Source: Paenibacillus kobensis NBRC 15729 (lineage in GTDB: Bacteria > Bacillota > Bacilli > Paenibacillales > Paenibacillaceae). Taken from it: DNA of 64,000 bases. Below, piece by piece: positions 35,145-44,583 of this stretch. Position numbers and translations under genes: made by a program. The notes beneath the pieces were generated by a model. That model saw nothing but the letters and a program-made list of their open reading frames with translations. It was not told where the DNA came from and did not search any database. The DNA lies in the NCBI RefSeq assembly GCF_004000825.1, contig NZ_BILZ01000026.1:16047-80046 (forward strand), in the 5' to 3' direction. Position 1 is the first letter of the stretch. Each line of letters opens with the position of its first letter.

Positions 35145-35195
35145 GGGAACAACCGGGCATAAAATGCCCATTCCCGCTTCCTTGTCCGATTAGCG

Positions 35196-36659
35196 TTAGC
35201 GTCCGAGCCGCTGCTTGAGACGTTCAGCTACCTTCTGCTTGCCGAGCAGCGCAATCGTCTGGTTCAAGTCCGGACCGTGTGTCTGACCGGTCAGAGCGGC
35301 ACGGATCGGCATGAACAACTGTTTGCCTTTGCAGCCCGTTTCCTGCTGAACCGCCTTGATCAGCGCTTTCTGATCGTCCGCGCCGAACGACGCTGCCGCT
35401 TCCACTTGTGCGAGATACGCGCCAAGCACGGCAGGAACCTGCTCTTCTGCAAGCACGTCAGCCGCATCGCCCTCATCGACGACGGACTCTTGGAAGAACA
35501 GTTCCGTCAGCGGCACAATGTCGGAGCCGCTGCGCAGCTTGTCTTGGTACAGCGTCACCAGATCCGTTACCCACGCATGCTCTTCTGCATTCATCGTATC
35601 CGATACGCGTCCGGCCTTGCGCAGATGCGGCAAGCACAGATCGACGACCCGCTCCGCATCCGTTTTCTTAATATATTCGTTGTTCATCCATGCGAGCTTG
35701 TTCGTATCGAATACAGCCGGGCTCTTGCTGAGCCGCGCGGCATTGAATACTTGGACAAGCTCCTCGCGCGTGAACATTTCCTGTTCGCCCTCCGGCGACC
35801 AGCCGAGCAGCGCAATAAAGTTGAACAGCGCTTCCGGCAAATAGCCGAGTTGATCATATTGCTCGATGAATTGGATGATCGATTCGTCGCGTTTGCTGAG
35901 CTTTTTGCGCGTTTCATTAACGATCAGCGTCATATGGCCGAACTGAGGCGGCTCCCAGCCGAACGCTTCGTAAATCATCAATTGCCGAGGCGTATTCGAA
36001 ATATGGTCCTCGCCGCGAAGCACGTGCGAGATGCGCATCAGGTAGTCATCGAGCACAACTGCGAAGTTATACGTCGGAATACCGTCTTTCTTCACAATGA
36101 CAAAGTCGCCCATGCCTTCGGATTCAAAGCTGATTTCGCCCTTGACCATATCGTTGAACGTATACGTCTTGCTGTCGGGAACCCGGAACCGGACGCTCGG
36201 AATGCGTCCTTCCGCTTCGAATGCAGCACGCTCTTCTTCAGTCAGATTGCGGTGACGTCCGGAGTAGCGCGGCGTCTCGCCGCGGGCCGTCTGCTCCTCG
36301 CGCTCCTGTTCCAGCTCTTCTTCCGTACAATAACAGCGGTAAGCAAGACCGCGGTCGATCAGATCCTGCCAATATTCGCGGTAAATATCAAGACGCTCGG
36401 TCTGACGGTAAGGGCCGTAGCCTCCGCCGATATCGACGCTCTCGTCCCAATCGATTCCGAGCCATTTCAAATATTTCAACTGGCTCTCCTCGCCGCCTGC
36501 TACGTTCCGTTTCACATCGGTGTCTTCGATCCGAATAATGAATTTGCCGCCCAGACTGCGTGCGTATAAATAATTGAACAAGGCCGTTCTCGCATTGCCG
36601 ATATGTAGATGTCCGGTTGGCGACGGTGCGTACCGGACGCGGATTTCTTGTTGTGTCAT
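35196..36659 (-). CDS. gltX: Glutamyl-tRNA synthetase
   Basis: 487 residues from the ATG at 36659, 8 bases after AGGGGAG. Class I motifs: [15 protein letters not shown] (about 13-27) and KLSKRDES. In most Firmicutes this enzyme also mischarges tRNA-Gln, which GatCAB then corrects; the gatCAB genes are not in the window. Order ispF-gltX-cysE is as in Bacillus. Confidence 0.97.
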   Translation of the reverse strand: MTQQEIRVRYAPSPTGHLHIGNARTALFNYLYARSLGGKFIIRIEDTDVKRNVAGGEESQLKYLKWLGIDWDESVDIGGGYGPYRQTERLDIYREYWQDLIDRGLAYRCYCTEEELEQEREEQTARGETPRYSGRHRNLTEEERAAFEAEGRIPSVRFRVPDSKTYTFNDMVKGEISFESEGMGDFVIVKKDGIPTYNFAVVLDDYLMRISHVLRGEDHISNTPRQLMIYEAFGWEPPQFGHMTLIVNETRKKLSKRDESIIQFIEQYDQLGYLPEALFNFIALLGWSPEGEQEMFTREELVQVFNAARLSKSPAVFDTNKLAWMNNEYIKKTDAERVVDLCLPHLRKAGRVSDTMNAEEHAWVTDLVTLYQDKLRSGSDIVPLTELFFQESVVDEGDAADVLAEEQVPAVLGAYLAQVEAAASFGADDQKALIKAVQQETGCKGKQLFMPIRAALTGQTHGPDLNQTIALLGKQKVAERLKQRLGR

Positions 36660-36696
36660 ACCGCATTCTCCCCTCAACTCGTACTATATATAATGC

Positions 36697-37185
36697 CTAA
36701 GATGATAGCATATCCTTCACAAGGCAGACAACCGATTGCGCTGCGATTCCTTCGCCGCGTCCCGTGAAGCCGAGCTGCTCGGTCGTCGTTGCCTTCACAT
36801 TCACTTGGGATACATCGGCTTCAAGCACACGCGCAATGACTTCCACCATCTGCGGAATGTACGGCAGCATCTTCGGACGCTGCGCAATAATCGTATTGTC
36901 GATATTGCCGAGCTTATACCCTCGTTCCTTCGCAAGCGACCATACATGCTCCAGCAGCTTGACGCTGTCCGCGTCCTTGAATGCCGGGTCCGTGTCCGGA
37001 AAATGTTTGCCGATATCGCCAAGACCAAGCGCGCCAAGTACAGCATCCGCTACGGTATGAAGCAGCACGTCGGCATCCGAATGGCCAAGCAGCCCTTTCT
37101 CGTACGGAATCGTTACGCCGCCGATAATGCACGGACGCCCTTCTACCAACTGATGCACGTCAAAACCTTGTCCTACTCGAATCAT
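36697..37185 (-). CDS. ispF: 2-C-methyl-D-erythritol 2,4-cyclodiphosphate synthase
   Basis: 162 residues. Metal site GFDVHQL (D9, H11) and [10 protein letters not shown], and the C-terminal [17 protein letters not shown]. It catalyses the fifth step of the MEP pathway to isoprenoids, using the product of IspE. ispD is directly upstream, so two pathway steps are co-expressed. Confidence 0.97.
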   Translation of the reverse strand: MIRVGQGFDVHQLVEGRPCIIGGVTIPYEKGLLGHSDADVLLHTVADAVLGALGLGDIGKHFPDTDPAFKDADSVKLLEHVWSLAKERGYKLGNIDNTIIAQRPKMLPYIPQMVEVIARVLEADVSQVNVKATTTEQLGFTGRGEGIAAQSVVCLVKDMLSS

Positions 37186-37199
37186 GTGACTGCTCCCCC

Positions 37200-37913
37200 T
37201 TATCGTTGTTCCCGTTCTCTCATCTCCAGCAGAAAATGCGCATACGGCAAATCTTCCGGCGTCGTAATTTTAATATTCGTATATTCGCCTTCCGACACGA
37301 CAACCGGGACGCCCATCCGTTCCACAACCATCGCATCGTCCGTTCCTAAGAACGACTCCGCTTCAGCCGCCTCATGCGCTCTTGTCAGCACGGCACGCCG
37401 AAAAGCTTGCGGCGTCTGGATCGCCCACAAGCTTCGGCGGTCGGGCGTCGCGACGATAACGCCCGAATCGTTCACCTGCTTAATCGTATCTTTCACCGGT
37501 ACGGCGATGACCGCCGCCCCCGCTTCTCCTCCAGCCATAGCCGCTTCACAGCAAGCGCGGACAGCCGCCGGCGTTACGAGCGGCCTTACGCCGTCATGCA
37601 CCATCACCCATTCAATCGGCTGAGGCAGTGTCTTCAGTCCCAGATGAACGGAATGCTGGCGCTCCGCGCCGCCGGCTACGATCGCCGTCACTTTCGTTAA
37701 TCGATACTGCTTCACCCATTCGGTGCATCTTGCGATATCGCCTGCGCCAACGACGAGCGTAATCGCCGCCGTCTCGTCCATCGACTGGAACAGTTCCAGC
37801 GTATGGACGAGAATCGGCTTGTCCTTCAAGGTCAAATACTGCTTGCTCTCCGCCGTCCCCATCCGCGTGCCTTTGCCGGCCGCTACGATGACGACGCCCC
37901 ACTCTGCTTTCAT
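37200..37913 (-). CDS. ispD: 2-C-methyl-D-erythritol 4-phosphate cytidylyltransferase
   Basis: 237 residues. Nucleotide-binding loop [12 protein letters not shown] (about 8-19), then VHDGVRPLV and TPQAFRR. It joins CTP to MEP. The ribosome site GCGGATA is weak, so its translation may depend on the upstream yacL gene. Followed by ispF after 14 bases. Confidence 0.97.
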   Translation of the reverse strand: MKAEWGVVIVAAGKGTRMGTAESKQYLTLKDKPILVHTLELFQSMDETAAITLVVGAGDIARCTEWVKQYRLTKVTAIVAGGAERQHSVHLGLKTLPQPIEWVMVHDGVRPLVTPAAVRACCEAAMAGGEAGAAVIAVPVKDTIKQVNDSGVIVATPDRRSLWAIQTPQAFRRAVLTRAHEAAEAESFLGTDDAMVVERMGVPVVVSEGEYTNIKITTPEDLPYAHFLLEMREREQR

Positions 37914-37961
37914 TATCCGCTACCCGCCTCGCCGTATGATCAATGTTACCATCATACCGCT

Positions 37962-39056
37962 TTATTGGGCTTTTTCCAACAGCTTCGGTTTCGCAAATAT
38001 CATTCGGCCCGCCGACGTCTGCAATACGCTCGTCACGAGCACCTCCATCGTCGTCCCGATATAGTCGCGTCCGCCTTCTACAACGATCATCGTGCCGTCA
38101 TCGAGATAAGCAACGCCTTGACCATGCTCCTTGCCGTCCTTAATAACCTGCACGACGATTTCTTCGCCCGGCAATACGACCGGTTTCACCGCATTAGCGA
38201 GATCATTAATGTTCAGAACGGATACGCCTTGCAGCTCGCACACTTTGTTCAAATTGAAGTCGTTCGTCACCACTTTGCCGCCAAGCGCCTTCGCGAGCTT
38301 CACCAGCTTGCTGTCCACTTCGCCGATTTCTTCGAAATCGCCCTCATAGATCAGTACACGCACATCGAGCTCTTTCTGGATTTTGTTCAAAATGTCGAGC
38401 CCGCGGCGGCCACGGTTGCGTTTGAGCAAATCCGACGAATCGGCGATATGCTGAAGCTCTTCCAACACGAACTCCGGAATGACGAGTGTGCCTTCGATAA
38501 ATCCGGTCTTGCAAATATCGGCGATGCGGCCGTCGATAATGACGCTCGTATCCAATATTTTATGTTCCTCGTAACGGCGTTTGCCGTCATCCTCGGCTGC
38601 TGGCGTCCGCTTCTGCAGCAACCCGCCGAGGCCGGCTGCAAGCTCTTCCTTTTTCCCTAGGCCGAGTTGAAGCCCAATATAACCGAGCAGCAACGTCAAT
38701 ATGACCGGAATAAGAATGCCGATGCCATCGATACGTGCGACAGCCGGATACAGAAGCGCCGAGAACACGAGACCCGCCAGCATGCCCGCAGCGCCGGCGA
38801 GCAAATCAGCCGCTGGCATCTCCGCAAGCCGGTCTACGCCTAGACGTACCCGTTTGACAAGCGGCCCGGACATCGTCGTCGCCGCGGCAAAGCCTAGAAA
38901 CGCACCAATTGCGATATACGTGTAATGCAAGCCGGAGCTGCTGCTTTGCACCGCTCCCAGCATTGATGAAGACAGACCGTTACCCATCCAAGCGTACCAT
39001 TCGCTTCCGAGCGCTCCGCCTAACCAAATGCCGATAATTTGAATAATTCGTTTCAT
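37962..39056 (-). CDS. Membrane-anchored PIN-TRAM domain protein (YacL)
   Basis: 364 residues from the ATG at 39056, 8 bases after GGAGGTGG. About four membrane helices in residues 1-140, then a PIN nuclease domain ([14 protein letters not shown], and [10 protein letters not shown] with acidic residues) and a C-terminal TRAM domain with [22 protein letters not shown] proteins of this kind are conserved in Gram-positive bacteria, but the substrate is unknown. In Bacillus it directly follows disA; here a block of genes separates them. Confidence 0.92.
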   Translation of the reverse strand: MKRIIQIIGIWLGGALGSEWYAWMGNGLSSSMLGAVQSSSSGLHYTYIAIGAFLGFAAATTMSGPLVKRVRLGVDRLAEMPAADLLAGAAGMLAGLVFSALLYPAVARIDGIGILIPVILTLLLGYIGLQLGLGKKEELAAGLGGLLQKRTPAAEDDGKRRYEEHKILDTSVIIDGRIADICKTGFIEGTLVIPEFVLEELQHIADSSDLLKRNRGRRGLDILNKIQKELDVRVLIYEGDFEEIGEVDSKLVKLAKALGGKVVTNDFNLNKVCELQGVSVLNINDLANAVKPVVLPGEEIVVQVIKDGKEHGQGVAYLDDGTMIVVEGGRDYIGTTMEVLVTSVLQTSAGRMIFAKPKLLEKAQ

Positions 39057-39128
39057 GACCAAATCCACCTCCATTACCCATTATGGTCATCGCATTCGCC
39101 CATTAATCGCCGCTGGCTCCAATTTCTT

Positions 39129-39157
39129 TTGAAATGCCACAGCATGAAGTTTATAAT
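39129..39157 (+). promoter_or_regulatory. Promoter of the small conserved protein gene
   Basis: TTGAAA, a 17-base spacer and a perfect TATAAT, about 41 bases before the GTG start. Confidence 0.8.
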
Positions 39158-39197
39158 GGGATTATACGAAAGCCGAAGACGAGAGAGGTGGATGTAA

Positions 39198-39593
39198 GTG
39201 AGCGCTCCGACACTAGATCAATTCCAACGGCAAGTATCCGAATTGCTGCTGCGGCACCGCAGTCTGCTCGACGTCATGTCCAAGTACGACCAGACCGGTT
39301 CAGCCGTCAATCGCGCCGTCGCCAAGGCGGTAACCGAATGTGGATGTATCGAATTGAATGCGAAGAAACAAGCTTACTCCGACGACACCGATCTGACGGA
39401 AGCCCAATCCGTCCTTCAGCATCATATGAACGGACAACTGTGCGAGCAATGCAACGACGTGCTGCGCGCCGAACTCGGCCGCAACCTGTTCTATATGTCC
39501 GCCCTGTGCAATTTGCTGGACATTAATCTCGAGGAAGTCGTTGCCCGCGAATCGGACAAATGCTCTACGCTCGGTCTATTTAACATGAGATAA
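39198..39593 (+). CDS. Conserved hypothetical protein, possible MazG-like helical fold
   Basis: 131 residues from a GTG, 8 bases after GAGAGGTGG. All-helical by composition, with a central pair of cysteines (CGC, about 48-50), CEQC near residue 81 and Cys at ALC and DKC. The C-terminal LGRNLFYMSALCNLLDINLEEVV resembles the MazG-type helix of nucleotide pyrophosphohydrolases, but the acidic catalytic set is not clear. I recall Bacillales homologues labelled DUF1573; unverified. Own promoter and terminator, transcribed away from yacL. Confidence 0.75.
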   Translation: MSAPTLDQFQRQVSELLLRHRSLLDVMSKYDQTGSAVNRAVAKAVTECGCIELNAKKQAYSDDTDLTEAQSVLQHHMNGQLCEQCNDVLRAELGRNLFYMSALCNLLDINLEEVVARESDKCSTLGLFNMR

Positions 39594-39609
39594 TGACAGC
39601 CTTATCATG

Positions 39610-39644
39610 GCGGTGCGAGCCTATGCTTGCACCGCTATTTTATT
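39610..39644 (+). terminator. Terminator after the small conserved gene
   Basis: GCGGTGCGAGC-ctat-GCTTGCACCGC (11 bp, one wobble), then TATTTTATT. Confidence 0.85.
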
Positions 39645-39666
39645 GGGGCCGATCGAAGAACACGCA

Positions 39667-39714
39667 GAAAAGGCTGCTCTATCATCATCTTGCGGATGAC
39701 GAACGGAGCAGCCT
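39667..39714 (-). terminator. Terminator of the YrdC-like gene
   Basis: AGGCTGCTC and GAGCAGCCT with a 26-base loop that itself can pair, then TTTTCTG on the minus strand, 23 bases after the YrdC-like stop. Confidence 0.75.
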
Positions 39715-39736
39715 CTTCGGATTGTAAGCAAATATA

Positions 39737-40399
39737 TTAGGACACACGCTCTTTGAATATTGGTGCGATCGCATTCAGTTGCTCAACCGTTACGTCGCCA
39801 TATCGCGTAATACACGGTTCTCCGCCCGACAGATCGATGATCGTGCTGGACTTCGTCGTCCCTTGCGCCTCGCCTCTGAGTACATAATCCACTTTGTCGC
39901 CGACTTGGCGGAGAGCGAGATCCATATCGACCAGTACACCGTCCGCTTGTCCTGACAAGTTAGCGGACGTCATGGCAACCGGCATGCCCGTGTATCTCAT
40001 CATGCCACGCCATACCGGGTTGCTCAGACAGCCGAGTGACACCGTTGCTCCCCCGCATACAAGCCGGTCCGAGATCGAAGCTTTTCTTGGCAGAATGATG
40101 TTCAGAGGTCCCGGCCAGAACGCTTCCGCGAAAGCTTGTACCAAGCCAAGGTCCGGCGCATCCGCATAATCCTTCCATTCATCCGTCTCCAGGAAAAACA
40201 GCGTTAATGCGGAAGTCGCGGGACGGTTCTTAATGGCAAAGGCCCGGTCTATCGCATCATCTTTCCACGGATTCAGGGTTAGCGCCAAATTCGTATCACT
40301 CGGCGCAATGACGACGCCTCCTTGGACAATGCATTCAGCCGCGATTCGGAAATTGTTCTCGTTTGGTTCCAGTACGTTTGACAGTTGGCGTTGGCTCAT
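39737..40399 (-). CDS. Divergent Sua5/YciO/YrdC-family protein
   Basis: 220 residues from the ATG at 40399, 10 bases after AGGGGG. YrdC-fold features: AFAIKNRPATSALTLF (like the family KxRP), FWPGPLNIILPRK and MTSANLSGQ. The N-terminal threonine-binding segment reads APSDTNLALTL instead of the usual PTETVYGL, and VSLGCLSNP stands where the true synthases have VRxP. So it may not make threonylcarbamoyl-AMP for tRNA t6A; the essential tsaC/sua5 gene is probably elsewhere. Alone on its transcript. Confidence 0.8.
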   Translation of the reverse strand: MSQRQLSNVLEPNENNFRIAAECIVQGGVVIAPSDTNLALTLNPWKDDAIDRAFAIKNRPATSALTLFFLETDEWKDYADAPDLGLVQAFAEAFWPGPLNIILPRKASISDRLVCGGATVSLGCLSNPVWRGMMRYTGMPVAMTSANLSGQADGVLVDMDLALRQVGDKVDYVLRGEAQGTTKSSTIIDLSGGEPCITRYGDVTVEQLNAIAPIFKERVS

Positions 40400-40610
40400 G
40401 TGATTCACTCCCCCTTTGGATTCGTTATGATCAAATTAACATTATCTGATGACTATATCCAATATGTGCTATCTATGGTTTTATAGCCAAAGACTATAAC
40501 GACAAACAACTTCATTGCATTACAATATGAATCACAGCTGATCACAAGCACCTGGCCAGGCGCAAGCTGTCCGTATACGAACCTACAAGGTTAACAGGGG
40601 GAACGCCGCT

Positions 40611-41798
40611 ATGTCCGCCAATATCCGATTATTCTATGTCTATCGAATCGTCTCCCGCATGTACTTTCATCTATCCATTCTATTTGTCTACTTCTATATG
40701 CTGAAACTGCCGGTCTGGCAGATCGAGCTGCTGCTGGCCGTCTATGCGGTCATCCTGCTGCTGACTTCCAAGCTAAACGCATTCCTGCTGCAGCGGCTGA
40801 ATATGAAGCATAAGCATGTCATCGCAATCGGCGAGCTCGTCAAAGCGGCCGGGCTTGTGCTGCTTATCTCGGACGGCCATTTGCCGCTGCTCGTGGGCGG
40901 GCAAGTGTTGTCCGGATTAGGCTATAGTCTGGCACAAGGGACGGATTCCAGCCTGCTGAGGACTATTGCCCGAGACTCCGCGCAGTACGGACAGGCAGAA
41001 TCGGGATCGGGCAGCTATACGTTCGCCTCGTTCCTTCTCTCCGGCATTGTCGGCAGCGTTCTGTTCCGCTACTCGGCCGACTATGCGTTCTGGAGCTCCG
41101 CTCTCGCCAATGCGATAGCAGCCGCAGCCGTTATGCTCATCCGCGAACCGGCTCATGTCCGCTCCGGCACTGTGCAGCAAGCCGCGCCGCCGGAAACGGC
41201 GGAAGAGAACTCTCCGCGCCGGTTCTGGAAGCTCTACTACTCGCTTACGCGCGCTTTCGCCATGGCTGTCTTCACCGGCTTCCTGCCGTACTATTTCTTC
41301 GTTAGCGTCAAGGTTGATCTGCAATTGTTCGGGCTCGTGCTCAGCCTGTTTACGCTGCTTGGCTTCGTTGCGGCCCGTCATATTATGAAAGCCGGCAGCA
41401 AATTCGGGTACCGGAAAATCGCCGCTGCTTCCGCTCTTTTAACGGCTCTGTCGCTGCTGCTGTTCGGCAGCAGCAGCGATATTGTTGCCGGGCTTGCCGC
41501 GATTGCCGTGCTCGGTCTTGCATCAGGCGGCGTACGTCCGCTAACGGTCAGCCAATTAAATTTGTCCAATCTCGATCCATCCGTGCGCACTGCTGTTCTG
41601 TCCTCGATGGAACGGACATTCGGTCTCATTAATGCCTTGCTGCTCATCGGCGGCGGCCTCACGCTTGAATCGATCGGCTTTCAAGGGCTCATGCTTGCTT
41701 CGGCCGCCATATATGTTATTCTGCTAGTTGGGAGCTTCAAACGATTGTCCTTCTCACCAACTGCGGCGCGAAACGCTTCAGCAGAGAAGTCCCATTAG
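40611..41798 (+). CDS. MFS transporter
   Basis: 395 residues with about 12 hydrophobic segments, split in two halves by a charged loop (about 184-200). The conserved MFS loop after helix 2 is weak (LLTSKLNAFLLQRL). Typical small major facilitator; substrate cannot be told. AGGGGGAACGCCGCT precedes the ATG. It reads in the same direction as the ytkL homologue, 74 bases upstream of it, and may share its transcript. Confidence 0.85.
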   Translation: MSANIRLFYVYRIVSRMYFHLSILFVYFYMLKLPVWQIELLLAVYAVILLLTSKLNAFLLQRLNMKHKHVIAIGELVKAAGLVLLISDGHLPLLVGGQVLSGLGYSLAQGTDSSLLRTIARDSAQYGQAESGSGSYTFASFLLSGIVGSVLFRYSADYAFWSSALANAIAAAAVMLIREPAHVRSGTVQQAAPPETAEENSPRRFWKLYYSLTRAFAMAVFTGFLPYYFFVSVKVDLQLFGLVLSLFTLLGFVAARHIMKAGSKFGYRKIAAASALLTALSLLLFGSSSDIVAGLAAIAVLGLASGGVRPLTVSQLNLSNLDPSVRTAVLSSMERTFGLINALLLIGGGLTLESIGFQGLMLASAAIYVILLVGSFKRLSFSPTAARNASAEKSH

Positions 41799-41872
41799 CA
41801 GTCTGATACGCCGTTACGACTCGTCTCGAATCGATTCGATCAACTTAACACATTATTAGGAGGTTATCTGCA

Positions 41873-42562
41873 ATGAAGGTTACGTTCCTAGGACATTCTT
41901 GCTTTCTTGTCGAAGCTGGCGGCAAACGATTTGTTATCGATCCCTTCTTATCCGGCAATCCTTCGGCTGCTGTGAGGCCGGAGCAGCTCGAGTCGATCGA
42001 CGCCGTGCTCGTCACGCACGGTCACGGGGATCATACAGGCGATGCCGTTGCTATTGCCAAAGCGAACGATTGCCCGATCATTACGACATTTGAGCTGGGC
42101 AACTATTTCGCCCGCCAAGGCGCATCGGTACACCCGATGGGAATCGGCGGCGCGTTCAACTTCCCTTGGGGCCGCGTCAAAGTGACGCCGGCTTGGCACA
42201 GCGGCGGTATCGAATATGGTGACGGCCAATTCGAGGTTGGCGGCATACCAGCCGGATTCTTGCTCACGGTCGGCGGACAGACGCTTTATCACGCCGGCGA
42301 TACAGGCCTGTTCTCGGACATGAAGCTTATTGCCGAGTGGGCGTCCATTGACGTCGCTTGTCTCCCGATCGGCGACAACTTTACGATGGGCATCGAGGAT
42401 TCCGTAAGAGCGGCATCCTGGCTCCAATCCAAGCTGACGATTCCGATGCACTACAATACATTCCCGCCTATTAAGCAAGATCCGGCCGTATGGGCTGAGC
42501 AGATGAACAAGGCCGGCCTGAAAGGCCAAGTGCTGAGCGCCGGCGAGTCGGTTGAAGTATAA
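41873..42562 (+). CDS. Metallo-beta-lactamase fold hydrolase, UPF0173 (YtkL)
   Basis: 229 residues. Zinc motif THGHGDHTGD (about 49-58), further ligands in HAGDTGLFSDM and HYNTFPPI. Close to Bacillus YtkL, including GDNFTMGIEDSVRAA. Function unproven in this family. Strong AGGAGGTTATCTGCA ribosome site. A large hairpin follows the gene. Confidence 0.9.
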   Translation: MKVTFLGHSCFLVEAGGKRFVIDPFLSGNPSAAVRPEQLESIDAVLVTHGHGDHTGDAVAIAKANDCPIITTFELGNYFARQGASVHPMGIGGAFNFPWGRVKVTPAWHSGGIEYGDGQFEVGGIPAGFLLTVGGQTLYHAGDTGLFSDMKLIAEWASIDVACLPIGDNFTMGIEDSVRAASWLQSKLTIPMHYNTFPPIKQDPAVWAEQMNKAGLKGQVLSAGESVEV

Positions 42563-42580
42563 ACCAATCGGATATATAAC

Positions 42581-42630
42581 AAGAGGGGTTGCCCGGTCGT
42601 CATCATGGATGACAATGGGCAACCCCTCTT
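42581..42630. terminator. Bidirectional hairpin between ytkL and pssA
   Basis: AAGAGGGGTTGCCC and its complement form a perfect 14-bp stem, with a second GTCATC/GATGAC pairing inside. It lies between two convergent genes. Neither side has a long U tract, so it probably also blocks opposing polymerases. Confidence 0.75.
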
Positions 42631-42643
42631 GTATGCAGCGCGA

Positions 42644-43384
42644 TTAGGCGCTATGTTCCGACTTCGCTGCTTCTTCTGCGGCGCGGCGGCGGCTCTTGCG
42701 AACCGTTCTGCGGAACAGCGCTCTAACGTTTTTTTTTAAGCCGTACAGCGCGTACAACAGCAGCGGTACGAAAATGATTTTGGACAGATGCTTAGGGAAC
42801 AAGTAGCCGAGTACGACCGCAACAACGACGATAATCGGTACCACCCACACGGCACTCTTCGGAATACCGATCTTCTTGAAGTTCGGATATTTCACCGTGC
42901 TGACCATTAAGAACGACAGCAGCAGCGTGCTCGCCATCAGTACGGCAACGGGAATATCTTTGTAGAACAGTGCAAGCGTCGACAGTACGCCGCCTGCCGC
43001 CGGAATCGGAAGACCGATGAAATAGCCCGGCATGCCGGATATGACATTGAACCTAGCCAGCCTCAGCGCCCCGCAAATCGGGAACAACGCTGTAATGATC
43101 CATGCCGCGGCTTGATTCAAATCCTGGAAAGCGACCACATACATAATAAAAGCAGGCGCGACGCCGAACGATATAACGTCGGACAACGAGTCGAGTTCCT
43201 TGCCGAATTCGCTCTGCGCATTAAGCGCTCTTGCGATTCGTCCGTCCACTCCGTCAAGCAGCATCGCTATAATAACCATCATGGCCGCAAGATCCGGTTT
43301 TTCATTAAACACCAGGATGATGGCGACAATGCCTAGAAAGAGATTGCCTACCGTAAACAGGCTCGGTATCGATTTTGTGATCAT
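42644..43384 (-). CDS. pssA: Phosphatidylserine synthase (CDP-alcohol type)
   Basis: 246 residues from the ATG at 43384, after GAGGTGGAACGAAAT. The CDP-alcohol phosphotransferase motif is complete: DGVDGRIARALNAQSEFGKELDSLSD region (about 41-66) gives D-x2-DG-x2-AR-x8-G-x3-D-x3-D. Six to seven membrane helices. It makes phosphatidylserine for phosphatidylethanolamine. Basic C-terminus (RRTVRKSRRRAA). Its promoter overlaps the end of disA. Confidence 0.93.
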   Translation of the reverse strand: MITKSIPSLFTVGNLFLGIVAIILVFNEKPDLAAMMVIIAMLLDGVDGRIARALNAQSEFGKELDSLSDVISFGVAPAFIMYVVAFQDLNQAAAWIITALFPICGALRLARFNVISGMPGYFIGLPIPAAGGVLSTLALFYKDIPVAVLMASTLLLSFLMVSTVKYPNFKKIGIPKSAVWVVPIIVVVAVVLGYLFPKHLSKIIFVPLLLYALYGLKKNVRALFRRTVRKSRRRAAEEAAKSEHSA

Positions 43385-43488
43385 ATTTCGTTCCACCTCA
43401 TCTCTACTATGCCCAGAAAATTGCTTCATGTACACACACCGGACATATTAATTCCATCCAGTACCAGATGCCTCGAATGCATTCCCTC

Positions 43489-43517
43489 ATTCTATGGGAT
43501 TTAAATCTGCCTGTCAA
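43489..43517 (-). promoter_or_regulatory. pssA promoter overlapping the disA stop
   Basis: TTGACA, a 17-base spacer and TAGAAT on the minus strand. The -35 lies inside the last codons of disA. Confidence 0.8.
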
Positions 43518-44571
43518 TGAACATTTGATCTTGAATCCGTTTCAATCCTTCCTTGATTGCGCGTGCGCGAACCTCGCCGATGCCGTCCACTTCGTCCAGT
43601 TCTTCATAGGTCGCCATCACGATATGAGGAAGATGATGGAACCGCTCTACGAGGTTGTGCATGACGACGATCGGAAGACGCGGAATCTTATGCAGCAGCC
43701 GGTAACCGCGCGGCGAGACCGATTCTTCGGCCGATGTGCCGGAGTAGCCGAGCAGCCGAAGAATATGCGGCGGATCCATCAACTCGTCGTTGTTAAGCTT
43801 CTTTAACGCCATCCGGATTTCCCGGATCCGGTCGTCCGAATTGTCCTTCGCGTAATCCTTAAGCAGGAACCACGCGTCCTCCTCAACGCCGCCGACGAGC
43901 TCATCCATCTGCATGCCGATGAGCCGGCCTTCCGTGCCGAGCTCCGTCACGTAACGCTTAATCTCCATCTTGATCCGAACGACCATCTCAACCCGGTGAA
44001 TGACATGCGCAACCTCCTGCAGCGTCACGAGCTCTTCGAACTCGGCTGCGGACAGGTTGGTGAACGCTTGGGTCAGCACCGCTTTATATTTCTCGAGCGT
44101 CTGAATCGCTTGATTCGCCTTCGTCAGAATAACGCCCATATCTTTCAGCGCATAGCGCAAATTGCCTTGGTATAGGGTAATAACGTTCCGGCGCTGGGAG
44201 ATGGATACGACCAGCTTGCCGGTCTGCTTCGCCACCCGCTCCGCCGTCCGGTGCCGAATGCCCGTCTCCGATGACGTAATCGAGCTGTCCGGAATAAGCT
44301 GCGTATTCGCATATAGAATTCGCTTAAGATCTTCGCTTAGGATGATGGCGCCGTCCATCTTCGCCAGCTCATACAAGTAGTTCGGCGAGAAATCGCAGTT
44401 GATCGAGAATCCTCCGTCTACGACCTCCATAACTTCCGGGCTATAGCCGACGACGAGCAACGCTCCTGTCTTGGCTCGCAGCACGTTCTCCAATCCGTCG
44501 CGGAACGCTGTGCCTGGTGCGACCAGCTGCAGCAATTGGTACATAACCTCGAGCTCTCTCTGTTCCTTCAT
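43501..44571 (-). CDS. disA: Diadenylate cyclase, DNA-integrity scanning protein
   Basis: 356 residues. The DAC domain has DGA at 73-75 and RHR at 106-108, which bind ATP to make c-di-AMP. A helical linker and a C-terminal HhH DNA-binding part ([21 protein letters not shown]) follow. DisA scans DNA, slows sporulation on damage and works with RadA, the gene directly upstream. Confidence 0.97.
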   Translation of the reverse strand: MKEQRELEVMYQLLQLVAPGTAFRDGLENVLRAKTGALLVVGYSPEVMEVVDGGFSINCDFSPNYLYELAKMDGAIILSEDLKRILYANTQLIPDSSITSSETGIRHRTAERVAKQTGKLVVSISQRRNVITLYQGNLRYALKDMGVILTKANQAIQTLEKYKAVLTQAFTNLSAAEFEELVTLQEVAHVIHRVEMVVRIKMEIKRYVTELGTEGRLIGMQMDELVGGVEEDAWFLLKDYAKDNSDDRIREIRMALKKLNNDELMDPPHILRLLGYSGTSAEESVSPRGYRLLHKIPRLPIVVMHNLVERFHHLPHIVMATYEELDEVDGIGEVRARAIKEGLKRIQDQMFIDRQI

Positions 44572-44583
44572 TATGTGCCCCCT

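Noticed and set aside
34896..35171. A 91-codon minus-strand frame inside the T-box
   Set aside because: It covers the T-box stems; the RNA explains the conservation better.
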